A stretch of 64,000 nucleotides of DNA, taken from contig NZ_CP026304.1 in the NCBI RefSeq assembly GCF_003054555.1, positions 3,038,001-3,102,000 on the forward strand, given 5' to 3'. The notes beneath the pieces were generated by a model. It saw nothing but the letters and a program-made list of their open reading frames with translations, did no database searches and was not told the DNA's origin. The stretch comes from Streptomyces lunaelactis (GTDB taxonomy: Bacteria > Actinomycetota > Actinomycetes > Streptomycetales > Streptomycetaceae). The translations under genes and the position numbers were made by a program. Shown here in pieces: positions 1 to 11,566 of this stretch. The stretch's first letter is position 1, and each line of letters opens with the position of its first letter.

Positions 1-1167
1 CGTGTCTCCGGCCACGTCGTCTAGGAGTACGAGCAGTCGGCGGCCGGCGAGGGCCTGGCGGTAGCGGCTGGTCAGGGCGGTCAGGCCGAGCCCTGAGAGC
101 TCCCGGTCGGGGTGGCCGAGGGCGCGGAGCAGCACCGTGAGCACCTCGTCGGGGGGCCTGGTGCTGCCGTCCTCGGCGCGCAGGCGGGCGAACAGCTGGC
201 CGTCCGGGAAGTGGCCCCGGGCGGCGTGGGCCGCGCGTACCGCAAGGGCTGTTTTGCCCACGCCCGGCATGCCCAGGATCACGGTGCGCCTTGGCCGCCA
301 GGCACCTGCGACCGGGTTCCGGTCGCAGGTCAACTCCTCGTGGATCAGGGCGTGCTGGACCTCGCGTCCGGTGAAGTCCGCGATGTCGGGGGGCAGCATC
401 AGCGGCACGGCTGCTGCCGTCCGGGTGTCCGCGCCGCGGACCCGGTCGTCGAGCACGGACTGGTACACCGCGTTGAGGGTCTCGCCGGGGTCGACGCCCA
501 GCTCCTCGACAAGGAGGCGGCGCCCCTGTTCGTACAGGCGCAGGGACTCGCCCTTGCGGCCGGTGCCCGCCAGTGCGGTCATCAGCTGTCCGCGCAGGCG
601 CTCGCGCAGCGGGAACTCGCGGACCAAGCCGGTCAGTTCGGCGACGAGCTGCTGGTGCGTGCCGCGTTCGAGGTCTGCGTCGATCCGGTTTTCGAGTGTG
701 GTCAGGCGGCTCTCCACGAGGCGGGGCGCCTCCGCGTCCGCGAGCTGCTCCGTCACGTTGGCGAGAGGCGTCCCGTGCCACTGGGAGAGGGCCTCGCGCA
801 GCAGCAGGCTTGCCGTGCCCGCGTCACCCTCGGCCAGCGCCTCGCAGCCCGCGGTGTTCACCCGTTCGTACGCGTCGACGTCGAGGGAACTCCCGCCGAT
901 GTCAAGGGCGTAGCCGGGAGACACCCGGGTGAGGGACACCGGGTCGCCCAATAGCCGGCGGATCCGGGAGACATGGGTGTAGAGCTGGGCGCTCACCGTT
1001 GCGGGCGGATCCCATCCCCACAGCAAAAGGCTGAGTTTCCGGTCCGACACCACTTCGCCGCGAGCGAGCAACAATGCTGCGAGCACTGTCCGTTGCTTTA
1101 CTCCGGACAAATGAATACGTCGTCCTTCGTGACGCGCCTCGACCCGGCCGAGAATTCGGAATTCCAT
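1..1167 (-). CDS. SARP-family transcriptional regulator with NB-ARC ATPase domain (3' end cut by window edge)
   Basis: The frame is open from an ATG at 1167 to the left edge, so only about 389 residues are visible. The N-terminus (MEFRILGRVEARHEGRRIHL) is a winged-helix SARP DNA-binding domain (about residues 1-95), followed by a bacterial transcriptional activator (BTAD) domain to about residue 250. A P-loop GMPGVGKTA and a Walker B-like stretch LLVLLDD follow, the start of an NB-ARC ATPase module as in AfsR. SARPs bind direct repeats near promoter -35 elements and activate antibiotic clusters. It is divergent from the LmbU-like operon, sharing the 1168-1516 intergenic region with its palindrome. 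It is probably a cluster-situated activator. Family assignment is firm; its targets are inferred. Confidence 0.9.
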   Translation of the reverse strand, partial: MEFRILGRVEARHEGRRIHLSGVKQRTVLAALLLARGEVVSDRKLSLLLWGWDPPATVSAQLYTHVSRIRRLLGDPVSLTRVSPGYALDIGGSSLDVDAYERVNTAGCEALAEGDAGTASLLLREALSQWHGTPLANVTEQLADAEAPRLVESRLTTLENRIDADLERGTHQQLVAELTGLVREFPLRERLRGQLMTALAGTGRKGESLRLYEQGRRLLVEELGVDPGETLNAVYQSVLDDRVRGADTRTAAAVPLMLPPDIADFTGREVQHALIHEELTCDRNPVAGAWRPRRTVILGMPGVGKTALAVRAAHAARGHFPDGQLFARLRAEDGSTRPPDEVLTVLLRALGHPDRELSGLGLTALTSRYRQALAGRRLLVLLDDVAGDT

Positions 1168-1338
1168 GAAGCCCCCCGTCCCTATTCATGCCTCCCTGCT
1201 TTTCGAATCACGGTGGAAGCTAACACGGACAACTGCCGGGCCGGGGCCGCCGATTCCGCATTTCCCGACCGTGGGGCGAACTTCTGGGCGTCGTACGGCA
1301 GTTGGCCGCGCCGACGGACTGGCCCCGGGGGGGCTCGG

Positions 1339-1360
1339 GTTGTCCCGCTGGCGGGACAAC
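1339..1360. promoter_or_regulatory. Palindromic operator candidate, site 1 (SARP / LmbU-like divergent promoter)
   Basis: This near-perfect 22-bp palindrome has the core TGTCCCGC-TG-GCGGGACA extended by GT/AC on each side; only the central two bases are unpaired. It lies in the 349-bp gene-free region between the SARP gene and the LmbU-like gene, 156 bp before the latter's start. A TTGACG at 1435-1440 could be a -35 element for the plus strand, but no convincing -10 follows it. The same core recurs at 18760, 32811, 40133 and 61970. Confidence 0.75.
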
Positions 1361-1516
1361 GGGATGCCGTATGGATGCCGTCCGGGCATGGACCGGGTGC
1401 TCGACCAAGGGGAATCATCTGTTCGAGTGGGCCGTTGACGCAGTGGCCTACCGCCACGGTCCAGGTCCGCCCACGCACGTCCCGCACCACCGCAAACCAT
1501 CCACGGGGGAATCGGC

Positions 1517-2155
1517 ATGTCGGATTCACGACAGCGCATGCACACCACTTCACAGAGACCCGCTTCACCTGCCCAGCAAACGCCTGCCCAGCAAACACCT
1601 GTTGCCGAGGGCACGGCCCTTCAGCTGCCGCCCTCCATTCCCCTGGAGGAGTGGCAGGACATCGGCAGGAAGATCTTCGGCGCTGCCGACTCCACCTCCT
1701 GGTGGCTGGGCGACTGGCTGGCGTACGGGCGTTCCACCTACCCGGACCGCTACCGGCGGGCGGTGGAGGAGACGCTGCTCGACTACCAGACGCTCCGCAA
1801 CTACGCCTGGGTCTCCCGGCGTTACGCACCACGCCGGCGCAGGGCCACGCTGAGCTTCCAGCACCACGCGGAGCTGGCCAGCCTGCCCGAGGCCGAGCAG
1901 GAGTACTGGATGGACCGGGCCGAGCGGCTCAACTGGTCCAAGAGCTTCCTGCGCAACCGGGTCAGGGCTGCCCGGCAGGGCGAGGAGCCCGCAGCCGTCG
2001 AGGCCCGGGTGGACATCCATCTGAACCTGCCGCAGGAGCGGCGGACGCGCTGGAGCCAGGCGGCTTCGGCTGCCGAACAGGACCTCCAGTCCTGGGCGAT
2101 GTCCATGCTCGACGACGCCGCAGCACACATCCTGCGCCAGGACGAGGCCGCGTAA
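1517..2155 (+). CDS. LmbU/NovE-like cluster-situated regulator (copy 1)
   Basis: This 212-residue protein belongs to the LmbU/NovE/HrmB regulator family of antibiotic clusters. The recognisable block runs from IPLEEWQDIG (about residue 41) through the SWWLGDWLAYG motif, DYQTLRNYAWVSRRY and SFQHHAEL, to a basic helix region around residue 140. The ATG at 1517 is preceded by GGGGGA at a good distance. The N-terminal 35 residues are low-complexity and contain a tandem PAQQT repeat. A paralogue sits at 61181-61795 at the far end of the cluster. The gene is first in an apparent operon with the ACP and MbtH genes. The palindrome at 1339-1360 lies upstream, so autoregulation is plausible. LmbU itself is reported as a DNA-binding activator of lincomycin genes; a role here is inferred. 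Confidence 0.85.
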   Translation: MSDSRQRMHTTSQRPASPAQQTPAQQTPVAEGTALQLPPSIPLEEWQDIGRKIFGAADSTSWWLGDWLAYGRSTYPDRYRRAVEETLLDYQTLRNYAWVSRRYAPRRRRATLSFQHHAELASLPEAEQEYWMDRAERLNWSKSFLRNRVRAARQGEEPAAVEARVDIHLNLPQERRTRWSQAASAAEQDLQSWAMSMLDDAAAHILRQDEAA

Positions 2156-2268
2156 AGCATTTCGGCATTTCACCGGAAGCCGACAGTCGATATCCGTTCC
2201 ATTGCTCCGGTGGCGAATCGGGCGTTACGGTCGGAGATGAATCGGCGACGAAGGAGCCCTGGAAACTC

Positions 2269-2601
2269 ATGTCGGAAATTGAGACGAAGACAATCAGCGA
2301 CCCGCTTTTCATCGAGGAGTTCACGGAGCTGATCCGCAGGACGGCAGCCACCATTTGTGCCGAGCAGCCCGACATTCCGGAGCCCGAGGAACTGCGCGAC
2401 CTGGATTCCTTCTCCATGGTCCAGGTGGTGCTCGACCTGGAGAACTCGCTCGACGTCAAGGTCCTCGAAGAGCTGGAGGGCTTCGACGGGCGGACGTTCC
2501 GTGAGCTCGCCGAGCTCATCGAGGAGCTCGCGGACCGCAAGGACGCGTCCGCCGCACTCACCGCCGCCGTGAAGGAGCGCCTCGCGGGGGATGGCTCATG
2601 A
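2269..2601 (+). CDS. Free-standing acyl/peptidyl carrier protein
   Basis: This is an acidic 110-residue protein with a type II carrier-protein fold. The phosphopantetheine attachment site is Ser47 in DLDSFSMVQ, followed by the helix II region VVLDLENSLDVKV and a C-terminal helix FRELAELIEELA. The ATG at 2269 has AAGGAG upstream. The stop overlaps the MbtH start (ATGA), so the two are translationally coupled. A free carrier protein near a halogenase and a HpaB-type hydroxylase recalls SgcC2 of C-1027, on which those enzymes act. The likely cargo is the tyrosine-derived aromatic unit, loaded by the short ligase at 16635-17780. A cinnamoyl-type or beta-tyrosyl cargo are both possible. Confidence 0.85.
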   Translation: MSEIETKTISDPLFIEEFTELIRRTAATICAEQPDIPEPEELRDLDSFSMVQVVLDLENSLDVKVLEELEGFDGRTFRELAELIEELADRKDASAALTAAVKERLAGDGS

Positions 2602-2813
2602 GCGACGGCAGCGCTGCGGACGGCTCGTACCTGGTGGTCGTCAACGACGAGCAGCAGTACTCGATCTGGTGGGCGGAACGTACGCTTCCGGACGGCTGGT
2701 ACGCAGAGGGGGGCCGGGGCAGCCGCGAGGAGTGCCTGGCCCGTATCGACGAGGTGTGGACCGACATGCGCCCGCTCAGCCTGCGCCGGCGGATGGAATC
2801 CGCGGGGGTCTGA
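2598..2813 (+). CDS. MbtH-family NRPS accessory protein
   Basis: This 71-residue protein has the full MbtH signature: NDEQQYSIWW, then LPDGWY, and a C-terminal WTDMRPLSLR. MbtH proteins bind the adenylation domains of NRPSs and are often needed for their folding or activity. The partners here should be one or more of the four adenylation domains of the NRPS genes at 20965-32657. The start overlaps the ACP stop by four bases. A strong terminator follows 18 bp after the stop. Confidence 0.95.
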   Translation: MSDGSAADGSYLVVVNDEQQYSIWWAERTLPDGWYAEGGRGSREECLARIDEVWTDMRPLSLRRRMESAGV

Positions 2814-2831
2814 AGCAGGGTGTAAAACAGG

Positions 2832-2875
2832 AAGTGATGCGTGCTCCCGATTGGGCGGAGCACGCATCACTTTTT
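2832..2875 (+). terminator. Strong intrinsic terminator after MbtH gene
   Basis: A perfect 16-bp stem (2832-2847 with 2857-2872) closes a 9-base loop and is followed by a T run (five T at 2871-2875). This is the clearest rho-independent terminator in the window. It ends only 26 bases before the GT1 start codon, so it could also act as an attenuator for GT1. Confidence 0.9.
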
Positions 2876-2901
2876 GTGCTTGAGCCTCTATTCTTCGGCA
2901 T

Positions 2902-4041
2902 ATGAATTCATCGCACATAGCAATGTTCAGCGTGGGGACGCACGGCCATGTCCAGCCGAACATCGAGGTAATTCGGGAGCTCGTCGACCGGGGCCATCGC
3001 GTCACGTATTCCATTCCCGAGGCATTCGCCGAACTCGTCGCATCGACCGGCGCGGAACCCAGGATCTACACCTCCTCGCTTCCGCCGCGCGACGAACCGG
3101 GCGCCTGGGGCACCGACATGCTCGACCATCTGCGGCAGTTCCTCGCGGATTCCGGCCGGGTGCTCCCGCAACTCCTGCGCGCGTACGAGCACGACCGGCC
3201 CGATCTGATCCTGTACGACCCGGTGGCCTACGCGGCGCGTGTCCTGGCCGATCGCTGGCAGGTGCCCGATGTGCAGCTCAGCCCGACCGCCGTGGGCTGG
3301 GACGGTGACGTGGACGTTGAGGAGAGCGCGGCCGATCGCTGGCTGGCCGTCAACCAGTTGGGGCTCGGCCGGCAGCGCGGTGCGCGCCGCCCACGGCGTT
3401 GCATCGCGCTGATCTCGAAGTCGCTCCAGCCGCACCCCGACCTGGTGGACAGTTCCGTCTACGACTTCACCGGGCCGTGCCGCGGTAGGAGCACCCGGCA
3501 CGGCGACTGGCAGCGGCCGGCGGACGCGGAGCGGGTCGTGCTCATCTCCCTCGGCACGATCTACACCCATGCCCCCGAGTTCTACCGGGAGTGCCTGGCC
3601 GCCTTCGGCGATCTGCCGGGCTGGCACGTGGTGCTCCAGGTCGGCAAGAGCCTCGACACCGATGCGCTCGGCCCCATACCAGAGAACGTCGAACTGTGCG
3701 AGTGGTTCCCCCAGTTGAGGGTGCTGGAGCAGACCGATGCCTTCATCACCCATGCGGGTGCCTCCAGTGCGCACGACGGACTTGCCTGCGGGGTGCCGAT
3801 GGTCGCCGTACCTCAGGCCGCCGACCAGTTCACGAATGCCAGGATGCTGGAGCGGCTGGGGGTCGCCCGTCGTCTGACGAAGGAAGAGGCCACCGCGCAG
3901 ACCCTGCGCAAAACGGTGCTCGAACTGCTCGACGACCCGAGCACTGCCGAGCAATGCGCCCTGGCCCGGCGGGAGATGGCGGCCGAGGGGGGCACCCGGC
4001 GGGCCGCCGACCTCATCGAGGCGGAGCTGCCCGGCCGCTGA
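2902..4041 (+). CDS. MGT/OleD-type family 1 glycosyltransferase (GT1)
   Basis: This 379-residue GT-B glycosyltransferase belongs to the macrolide-glycosyltransferase group (OleD, OleI, Mgt). The N-terminal acceptor domain starts IAMFSVGTHGHVQP; the C-terminal donor domain carries THAGASSAHDGLACGVPM and VPQAADQFTNA, the usual nucleotide-sugar motif. It differs clearly from the other eight glycosyltransferases, which are EryCIII/DesVII-like. OleD-type enzymes usually use UDP-glucose and often inactivate the antibiotic for self-protection, so a resistance role is as likely as assembly. The gene has no obvious ribosome site and starts just after the terminator at 2832-2875. It converges with GT2. 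Confidence 0.85.
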   Translation: MNSSHIAMFSVGTHGHVQPNIEVIRELVDRGHRVTYSIPEAFAELVASTGAEPRIYTSSLPPRDEPGAWGTDMLDHLRQFLADSGRVLPQLLRAYEHDRPDLILYDPVAYAARVLADRWQVPDVQLSPTAVGWDGDVDVEESAADRWLAVNQLGLGRQRGARRPRRCIALISKSLQPHPDLVDSSVYDFTGPCRGRSTRHGDWQRPADAERVVLISLGTIYTHAPEFYRECLAAFGDLPGWHVVLQVGKSLDTDALGPIPENVELCEWFPQLRVLEQTDAFITHAGASSAHDGLACGVPMVAVPQAADQFTNARMLERLGVARRLTKEEATAQTLRKTVLELLDDPSTAEQCALARREMAAEGGTRRAADLIEAELPGR

Positions 4042-4084
4042 CAGACGCAGCCTTTCCACCGCCGGGCCCGAGCCGCCGCGCCGT

Positions 4085-5353
4085 TCACCGCAGCGCGGCG
4101 GCTGCCATGTTCTCCAGCTCGGGTACGAGGTCGCCGGCGTGCGGCATGGCGAGGATTTCCGAGCGCAGGTCCTTCGCCCGGTCTCGGAACGTCCGCTCGT
4201 CCAGTAGCCGTTGGAGGCTCTCTCGGACGATCTGGCCGGTGGCCTTCGCGGAGTGCGTGGTGAGCCCGGCGCCCTGTGCGGCGAGCCGCTCGGACAGCAT
4301 CGGCTGGTCGACGTCCCAGGGCAGCGCGAGCTGCGGCACTCCGTAGAACGCCGCCGTCGACAGTGTGCCGACGCCCGCGTGGTGGATGACGGCCGAGCAG
4401 GTCGGCAGCAGGGCCTGCATGGGGACGTACGACACCAGGCGGGCGTTGTCGGGCACCCGCTTCAGCTTCCGCTGGGCGGCCTCGCCGACGGTTGCCACCA
4501 GCTCGATGTCCAGGTCCGCCACCGCTTCGAGGATCTCCTCGACGTCGATGGGGAATCCGATGGCGTGGTCGGTGACCGTGAGCCCCAGGGTGAGGGCCAC
4601 CCGAGGACGGGTCGGGGGCTCCCACAGCCAGCGCGGTACGACGGCGGGGCCGCCGTACGGGGTGAAGCGCATCGGCCGGTAGTCGAGGCCCGGGGCGTGC
4701 ACCTGGAGCGAGGGCGGCAGCAGGTCGATGCTGAACTGGCCTGTCACCAGCTCTTCGGTGAACTCGCCGCCGTACTGGCGGGCGTAGCCGCCGAGCCACT
4801 CCCCCAGCGGGTCGCTGCCACCGTCGGCGGCATCAGCCGCCAGCCGGTTGAAGTGCGCGCGCGTGACGCCGTACACGTCGGCGCCGACCAGCAGGCGGCA
4901 GTGCGCGGCCCCGACCGCCTGGGCCGCTATCGCGCCCGCGTAGGTCATGGGTTCCCAGACGACCAGTTCGGGGCGCCACTGGCGGGCGTACTCGACGAGT
5001 GCCGCGGTCAGCGGCGCGTTGGTCATCTTGTGTGTGCTGGCGACCCTCACCCGGTAGCCGTCGCGCAGCGTCTCCAGGTCGATGTCCTCGGGGCTCTTCT
5101 CCATCGCGTCGTACGGCGAGAGCAGGCCGGGGGCCTTCCGCGCGCCCTCGTTGTCGAGGCGGCCGTGGACCTGCCACAGGTCCCGGTCGCTGCCCACGGG
5201 GACGGCGGTGAGGCCCGCCTGGTTGATGGCGGCGGTCATCTTCGGCTGGCAGGCCACCCGTACGTCGTGGCCTGCGGAGCGCAGCGCCCAGGCCAGCGGG
5301 GCCATCAGCAGGAAGTGCGTGCGTTCCGGATAGCAGGTGAACAGAATGCGCAT
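4085..5353 (-). CDS. EryCIII/DesVII-type (DUF1205) glycosyltransferase GT2
   Basis: This 422-residue GT-B enzyme is of the activator-dependent deoxysugar type. It starts MRILFTCYPERTHFLLMAPLAWALRSAGH; the donor domain has VIHHAGVGTLSTAAFYGVPQLALPWDVDQ. The ATG at 5353 has AAGGA seven bases upstream. It is third in a thioesterase-P450-GT2 operon, 44 bp after the P450. In desosamine pathways such a transferase is preceded by a P450-like helper (DesVIII, EryCII). Here the preceding P450 keeps its haem cysteine, so it looks catalytic. It is the most separate member of the set, the other seven being clustered at 46.9-56.1 kb. Donor and acceptor are unknown. Confidence 0.85.
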   Translation of the reverse strand: MRILFTCYPERTHFLLMAPLAWALRSAGHDVRVACQPKMTAAINQAGLTAVPVGSDRDLWQVHGRLDNEGARKAPGLLSPYDAMEKSPEDIDLETLRDGYRVRVASTHKMTNAPLTAALVEYARQWRPELVVWEPMTYAGAIAAQAVGAAHCRLLVGADVYGVTRAHFNRLAADAADGGSDPLGEWLGGYARQYGGEFTEELVTGQFSIDLLPPSLQVHAPGLDYRPMRFTPYGGPAVVPRWLWEPPTRPRVALTLGLTVTDHAIGFPIDVEEILEAVADLDIELVATVGEAAQRKLKRVPDNARLVSYVPMQALLPTCSAVIHHAGVGTLSTAAFYGVPQLALPWDVDQPMLSERLAAQGAGLTTHSAKATGQIVRESLQRLLDERTFRDRAKDLRSEILAMPHAGDLVPELENMAAAALR

Positions 5354-5397
5354 GATTCGATCCTTGGCCTGGTCGGGGGGGAGGTCAGAAATACGGC

Positions 5398-6600
5398 CTA
5401 CGCGGTACGGCTGCGCAGCAGTCGCACCGGGAGGCTCTTGATGCCCCAGGTGAAGTTGGAGGAGTTGTAGAGCGCGGGGCCCGTCGCCTCGAAGCCGTCC
5501 AGGACGCCGGTCAACGCCCGCAGCAGCGCGGCCAGTTCGAACCGGGCCATATGGGCGCCGAGGCAGAGGTGCCGGCCGTGGCCGAAGGCGATGTGCCGGT
5601 TGGGTTTGCGGGCCACCTGGAAGGTGTGCGGGTCGGTGAACAGGTCCTCGTCGCGGTTGGCCGAGATGTTCCACAGCGTGACCCGTTCGCCCTTGGCGAT
5701 CGGCACCCCGTTGATCTCGGTGTCGCGGGTGACGGTGCGCATGGCGTGCACCCCGGGGGTGGTCCAGCGCAGGATCTCCTCCACCGCCGGGGCGATGCCC
5801 TCGGGGCCACGGCCCTGGAGGAGCCGCCACTGGTCGTGGTTGCGGGCGAACTGGTGGATGGCGCCGGCCGCCGAGTAGCGGGTGGTCTCGTTGGCGCCGG
5901 AGAGGATTCCGCTCAGGTTGAAGACGATCTCCTCGTCGGTGAGCGGCCGGTGCTCGCCGCCGCCCTCGTCCACCTGGGTGTCGTGGGCGATGTGGCTGAT
6001 GAGGTCGTCGCCCGGGCGGGCCCTGCGCTCGCTCAGCAGCTCCATGAAGTACAGGAAGATCTCCGAGTTGGCGTTGCTGCGCTCCCGCTCGTCCTCGGAC
6101 TCGAAGGCGTCCGTGGTGAGTTCGCCGATCCAGGACCAGTCCCTGGTCGGGATGCCCATGAGGGCGCACACCACCCGGTTGGGGAGCTGCTTGGCGATAT
6201 CGATGAAGTCGAACTCACCGCGTTCCAGGGCCTCTTCGGCCAGTTCCGCGACGACCTTCTCGACCAGTTCCTCGATGTACGGCATGCGCTGCGGGCCGAC
6301 CGCCTGGTGCAGGGCGCGCTTGAGGCGGGTGTGCTGGGGGGCGTCGGAGACGATGAGCATGCGCTGCGCGACGGCGGCGACGGCCGAGGGGTGGCTGCCC
6401 AGGTTCATGCCGGAGGCCGAGCTGAAGGTCTCGGTGTCGGCGTAGACGCGGGTGATGTCCCGGTGCTTGGTGAGCGCCCAGAAGCCTTCGCCTTCGGGTT
6501 CCGGGTGGCGGTGCACCGGGTCGTTGGCCCGTAGCCAGGTGAAGGTCTCCCAGAAGTCGCCCCGTGCGAAGGGCGCCGGGTCGAGGAGATCAATATGCAT
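5398..6600 (-). CDS. Cytochrome P450
   Basis: This 400-residue class I bacterial P450 has all key motifs: I-helix GANETT at 235-240, ExxR at 275-278, and the haem loop FGHGRHLCLG at 339-348 with Cys346. The sequence style (MLIVSDAPQHTRLKR, then NRDEDLF and PNRHIAFG) resembles natural-product P450s that act on carrier-bound amino acids or aglycones. One base separates it from the thioesterase upstream. Possible roles are beta-hydroxylation of a tethered residue or late oxidation. It could instead help GT2 in the way DesVIII helps DesVII, but those helpers normally lack the haem cysteine. Confidence 0.9.
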   Translation of the reverse strand: MHIDLLDPAPFARGDFWETFTWLRANDPVHRHPEPEGEGFWALTKHRDITRVYADTETFSSASGMNLGSHPSAVAAVAQRMLIVSDAPQHTRLKRALHQAVGPQRMPYIEELVEKVVAELAEEALERGEFDFIDIAKQLPNRVVCALMGIPTRDWSWIGELTTDAFESEDERERSNANSEIFLYFMELLSERRARPGDDLISHIAHDTQVDEGGGEHRPLTDEEIVFNLSGILSGANETTRYSAAGAIHQFARNHDQWRLLQGRGPEGIAPAVEEILRWTTPGVHAMRTVTRDTEINGVPIAKGERVTLWNISANRDEDLFTDPHTFQVARKPNRHIAFGHGRHLCLGAHMARFELAALLRALTGVLDGFEATGPALYNSSNFTWGIKSLPVRLLRSRTA

Positions 6601-6601
6601 G

Positions 6602-9183
<2,582 letters not shown>

Positions 9184-9268
9184 TACCCCGCGTGCTGGCC
9201 GGGGGTGGTCGCACGCTGCGACCGCCCCCCGGCCTGACGTGTCCCCCGACGAAAGACAGGGAAGACAA

Positions 9269-10867
9269 TTGCCGGCGACCTCCGCAACGACCTCTCCCGT
9301 CATACCGGCCTCCCCCCTGGGATCCCCCGCCGGATCTCCTGCGGGAGCTCCCGCCCGCACGCTGAACAACGTCCGCCCGATGACGGGTGACGAATACCTC
9401 GACTCCCTGCGCGACGGCCGGGAGATCTACATCCAGGGCGAGCGCGTCGCCGACGTCACCGAGCACCCCGCCTTCCGCAACAGCGCGCGCTCCATCGCCC
9501 AGCTCTACGACGCGATGCACGCACCGGAGGCCCGGGGCACCCTCGCCGTGCCGACGGACACCGGCAACGGCGGCTTCACCCATCCGTTCTTCAAGACCGC
9601 CCGCAGCAAGCGGGACCTGTACACGGCGCGCGACGCGATCGTCTCGTGGCAGCGCCTCGTGTACGGCTGGATGGGCCGGACCCCCGACTACAAGGCGGCG
9701 TTCTTCGGCACGCTCGACGCGCACGCCGAGTTCTACGGCCCGTACGCCGACAACGCCCGCCAGTGGTACAAGAAGGCCCAGGAACGGGTCCTCTACTTCA
9801 ACCACGCGATCGTCAACCCGCCCATCGACCGCGACCGCGCGGCCGACCGGGTCGCCGACGTGTCCGTCCACGTGGAGGAGGAGACCGACGCGGGTCTTGT
9901 CGTCAGCGGCGCCAAGGTGGTCGCGACGGGCTCGGCGCTCACCAACGCCAACCTCATCGCGCACATGGGCGCCCCGCTGCGCAAGAAGGAGTACGGCCTC
10001 ACCTTCACGGTGCCGATGAACAGCCGCGGCCTGAAGCTGATCTGCCGCACCTCCTACGAGATGCAGGCCGCCGCCCTGGGCACCCCGTTCGACCGGCCGC
10101 TGTCCAGCCGGCTGGACGAGAACGACGCGATCATCGTTCTCGACCGGGTGCTCGTGCCGTGGGAGAACGTCTTCATGTACGACGCGATGGCGGCCAACTC
10201 CTTCGCGTCGAAGTCCGGGTTCCTGGAGCGCTTCACCTTCCACGGGTGTGCGCGCCTGGCCGTCAAGCTGGACTTCATCGCCGGTTGTCTCCTCAAGGCC
10301 GTTGAGGCGACGGGCACTTCGGGCTTCCGCGGGGTGCAGGCGCAGGTCGGCGAGGTGCTCAACTGGCGGGACCTCTTCTGGGGTCTCTCCGACTCGATGG
10401 CCGCCTCGGCGACGGACTGGTCGAGCGGTTCCGTACAGCCCAATCTGCGGTACGGGCTGGCGTACCGGACGTTCATGGGCGTCGGCTACCCGCGCATCCG
10501 CGAGATCATCCAGCAGAGCGTCGGCAGCGGCCTCATCTATCTCAACTCGCATGCCAGCGACTGGAAGAACCCCGAGATCCGTCCGTACCTGGACAAGTAT
10601 CTGCGGGGTTCGCACGGCATCGAGGCCGTCGACCGGGTGCAGCTGCTCAAGCTGCTCTGGGACGCGGTCGGCAGCGAGTTCGGCGCCCGGCACGAGCTGT
10701 ACGAGCGCAACTACGGCGGCGACCACGAGGGCATCCGCGTCCAGACCCTGATGGCCTACCAGGCCAACGGGCAGGCCGATGCGCTCAAGGGCTTCGCCGA
10801 GCAGTGCATGTCCGAGTACGACCTCGACGGGTGGACCCGTCCCGATCTCTTCCCGCGCCGGGGCTGA
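9269..10867 (+). CDS. HpaB/SgcC-type FADH2-dependent phenol 3-hydroxylase
   Basis: This 532-residue protein belongs to the 4-hydroxyphenylacetate 3-monooxygenase (oxygenase component) family. The family block begins [25 protein letters not shown] and ends with [19 protein letters not shown] chose the TTG at 9269 because AGGGAAG precedes it; an ATG at 9380 is the next option but would start at the conserved block. Relatives hydroxylate tyrosine-derived phenols ortho to the existing hydroxyl: SgcC on carrier-bound 3-chloro-beta-tyrosine, Sam5 on coumarate. FADH2 probably comes from the reductase at 41595. The gene follows the halogenase by 85 bp and should be co-transcribed with it. Confidence 0.9.
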   Translation: MPATSATTSPVIPASPLGSPAGSPAGAPARTLNNVRPMTGDEYLDSLRDGREIYIQGERVADVTEHPAFRNSARSIAQLYDAMHAPEARGTLAVPTDTGNGGFTHPFFKTARSKRDLYTARDAIVSWQRLVYGWMGRTPDYKAAFFGTLDAHAEFYGPYADNARQWYKKAQERVLYFNHAIVNPPIDRDRAADRVADVSVHVEEETDAGLVVSGAKVVATGSALTNANLIAHMGAPLRKKEYGLTFTVPMNSRGLKLICRTSYEMQAAALGTPFDRPLSSRLDENDAIIVLDRVLVPWENVFMYDAMAANSFASKSGFLERFTFHGCARLAVKLDFIAGCLLKAVEATGTSGFRGVQAQVGEVLNWRDLFWGLSDSMAASATDWSSGSVQPNLRYGLAYRTFMGVGYPRIREIIQQSVGSGLIYLNSHASDWKNPEIRPYLDKYLRGSHGIEAVDRVQLLKLLWDAVGSEFGARHELYERNYGGDHEGIRVQTLMAYQANGQADALKGFAEQCMSEYDLDGWTRPDLFPRRG

Positions 10868-10878
10868 GACGTGAGTGA

Positions 10879-10911
10879 GGGCCGGGAGAGACGCTTCGCC
10901 TCTCCCGGCCC
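10879..10911. terminator. Bidirectional terminator between hydroxylase and rmlC
   Basis: A perfect 12-bp GC-rich stem (10879-10890 with 10900-10911) has a 9-base loop and lies between two convergent genes. There is no T run, as is common in Streptomyces, so it may serve both strands. Confidence 0.75.
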
Positions 10912-10932
10912 TTCGGCGGTTCAGTAGTGCGG

Positions 10933-11529
10933 TTATGCGGGGTTCAGGCGTGAGCGGTAGGCCCGGCACTGTGCGTACGAGGGCAGGGACCCGTCCCGCT
11001 CCCGCTCGGCGAGCGTGGGGGCCTTCGCGTCCTTCTCCGACAGCAGTGGCGTCACGTCCGCCAGCCAGTCGATGCCCAGTGCCGGATCCAGCGGGTCGAT
11101 GCCGTGCTCCCGGCCCGGGGCGTACCCCTCCGAACACAGGTAGACGACGGTCGCCTCCTCGGTCAGGGCGATGAAGCCGTGCCCCAGCCCCTCGGAGAGG
11201 AAGACGGCCCGGTGACTCGTGTCGTCCAGCCGCTTGCTCTCCCACCGGCCGAACGTCGGCGATCCCGCCCGTACGTCGACGACGACGTCCAGCACCGCGC
11301 CGCGCACACACTTGATGTACTTCGCCTGGCCCGGCGGTACGTCGGCGAAGTGCACGCCGCGCAGCGCGCCGCGCCGGGATACGGAGAGGTTGGCCTGGGC
11401 GAGGTTCAGCTCCTGCCCGGTGGCTTCGCTGAACTCGCCGCTGCGGAACCACTCGTGGAAGTCGCCGCGCTCGTCCGGGAAGACCTTCGGCTCGTGGAGC
11501 CATGCGCCTTCTATCGACAGTGGTCGCAT
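10933..11529 (-). CDS. rmlC: dTDP-4-dehydrorhamnose 3,5-epimerase
   Basis: This 198-residue RmlC-type cupin epimerase has LRGVHF with the catalytic His, IKCVRGAVLDVVVDVR, and SPTFGRWES. It converts dTDP-4-keto-6-deoxy-D-glucose to the L-lyxo isomer. I preferred the ATG at 11529, which has GAGGAG upstream, to an ATG at 11580 that would overlap rmlD. It closes the minus-strand operon that also holds rmlA, rmlB and rmlD, completing a dTDP-L-rhamnose pathway. A second epimerase of this fold at 36172 lies with the 2,3-dehydratase genes and probably serves the amino/dideoxy branch. Confidence 0.9.
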   Translation of the reverse strand: MRPLSIEGAWLHEPKVFPDERGDFHEWFRSGEFSEATGQELNLAQANLSVSRRGALRGVHFADVPPGQAKYIKCVRGAVLDVVVDVRAGSPTFGRWESKRLDDTSHRAVFLSEGLGHGFIALTEEATVVYLCSEGYAPGREHGIDPLDPALGIDWLADVTPLLSEKDAKAPTLAERERDGSLPSYAQCRAYRSRLNPA

Positions 11530-11566
11530 GGGGAGGGTGACTCCTCGCGGGTAGTGGGGACTTCGG

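Noticed and set aside
112-954. Plus-strand frames across the left edge
   Set aside because: The minus strand reads as a continuous SARP plus NB-ARC protein with clear motifs; the plus frames are its shadow.
973-2601. A 542-codon frame running through the LmbU-like gene into the ACP
   Set aside because: Only the last 110 codons form a protein family (ACP) with its own ribosome site; the upstream part is a shifted frame of the LmbU-like gene.
5398-6600. P450 as a DesVIII-type inactive helper
   Set aside because: The haem cysteine and surrounding motif are intact, so I call it a catalytic P450 and keep the helper role only as a question.
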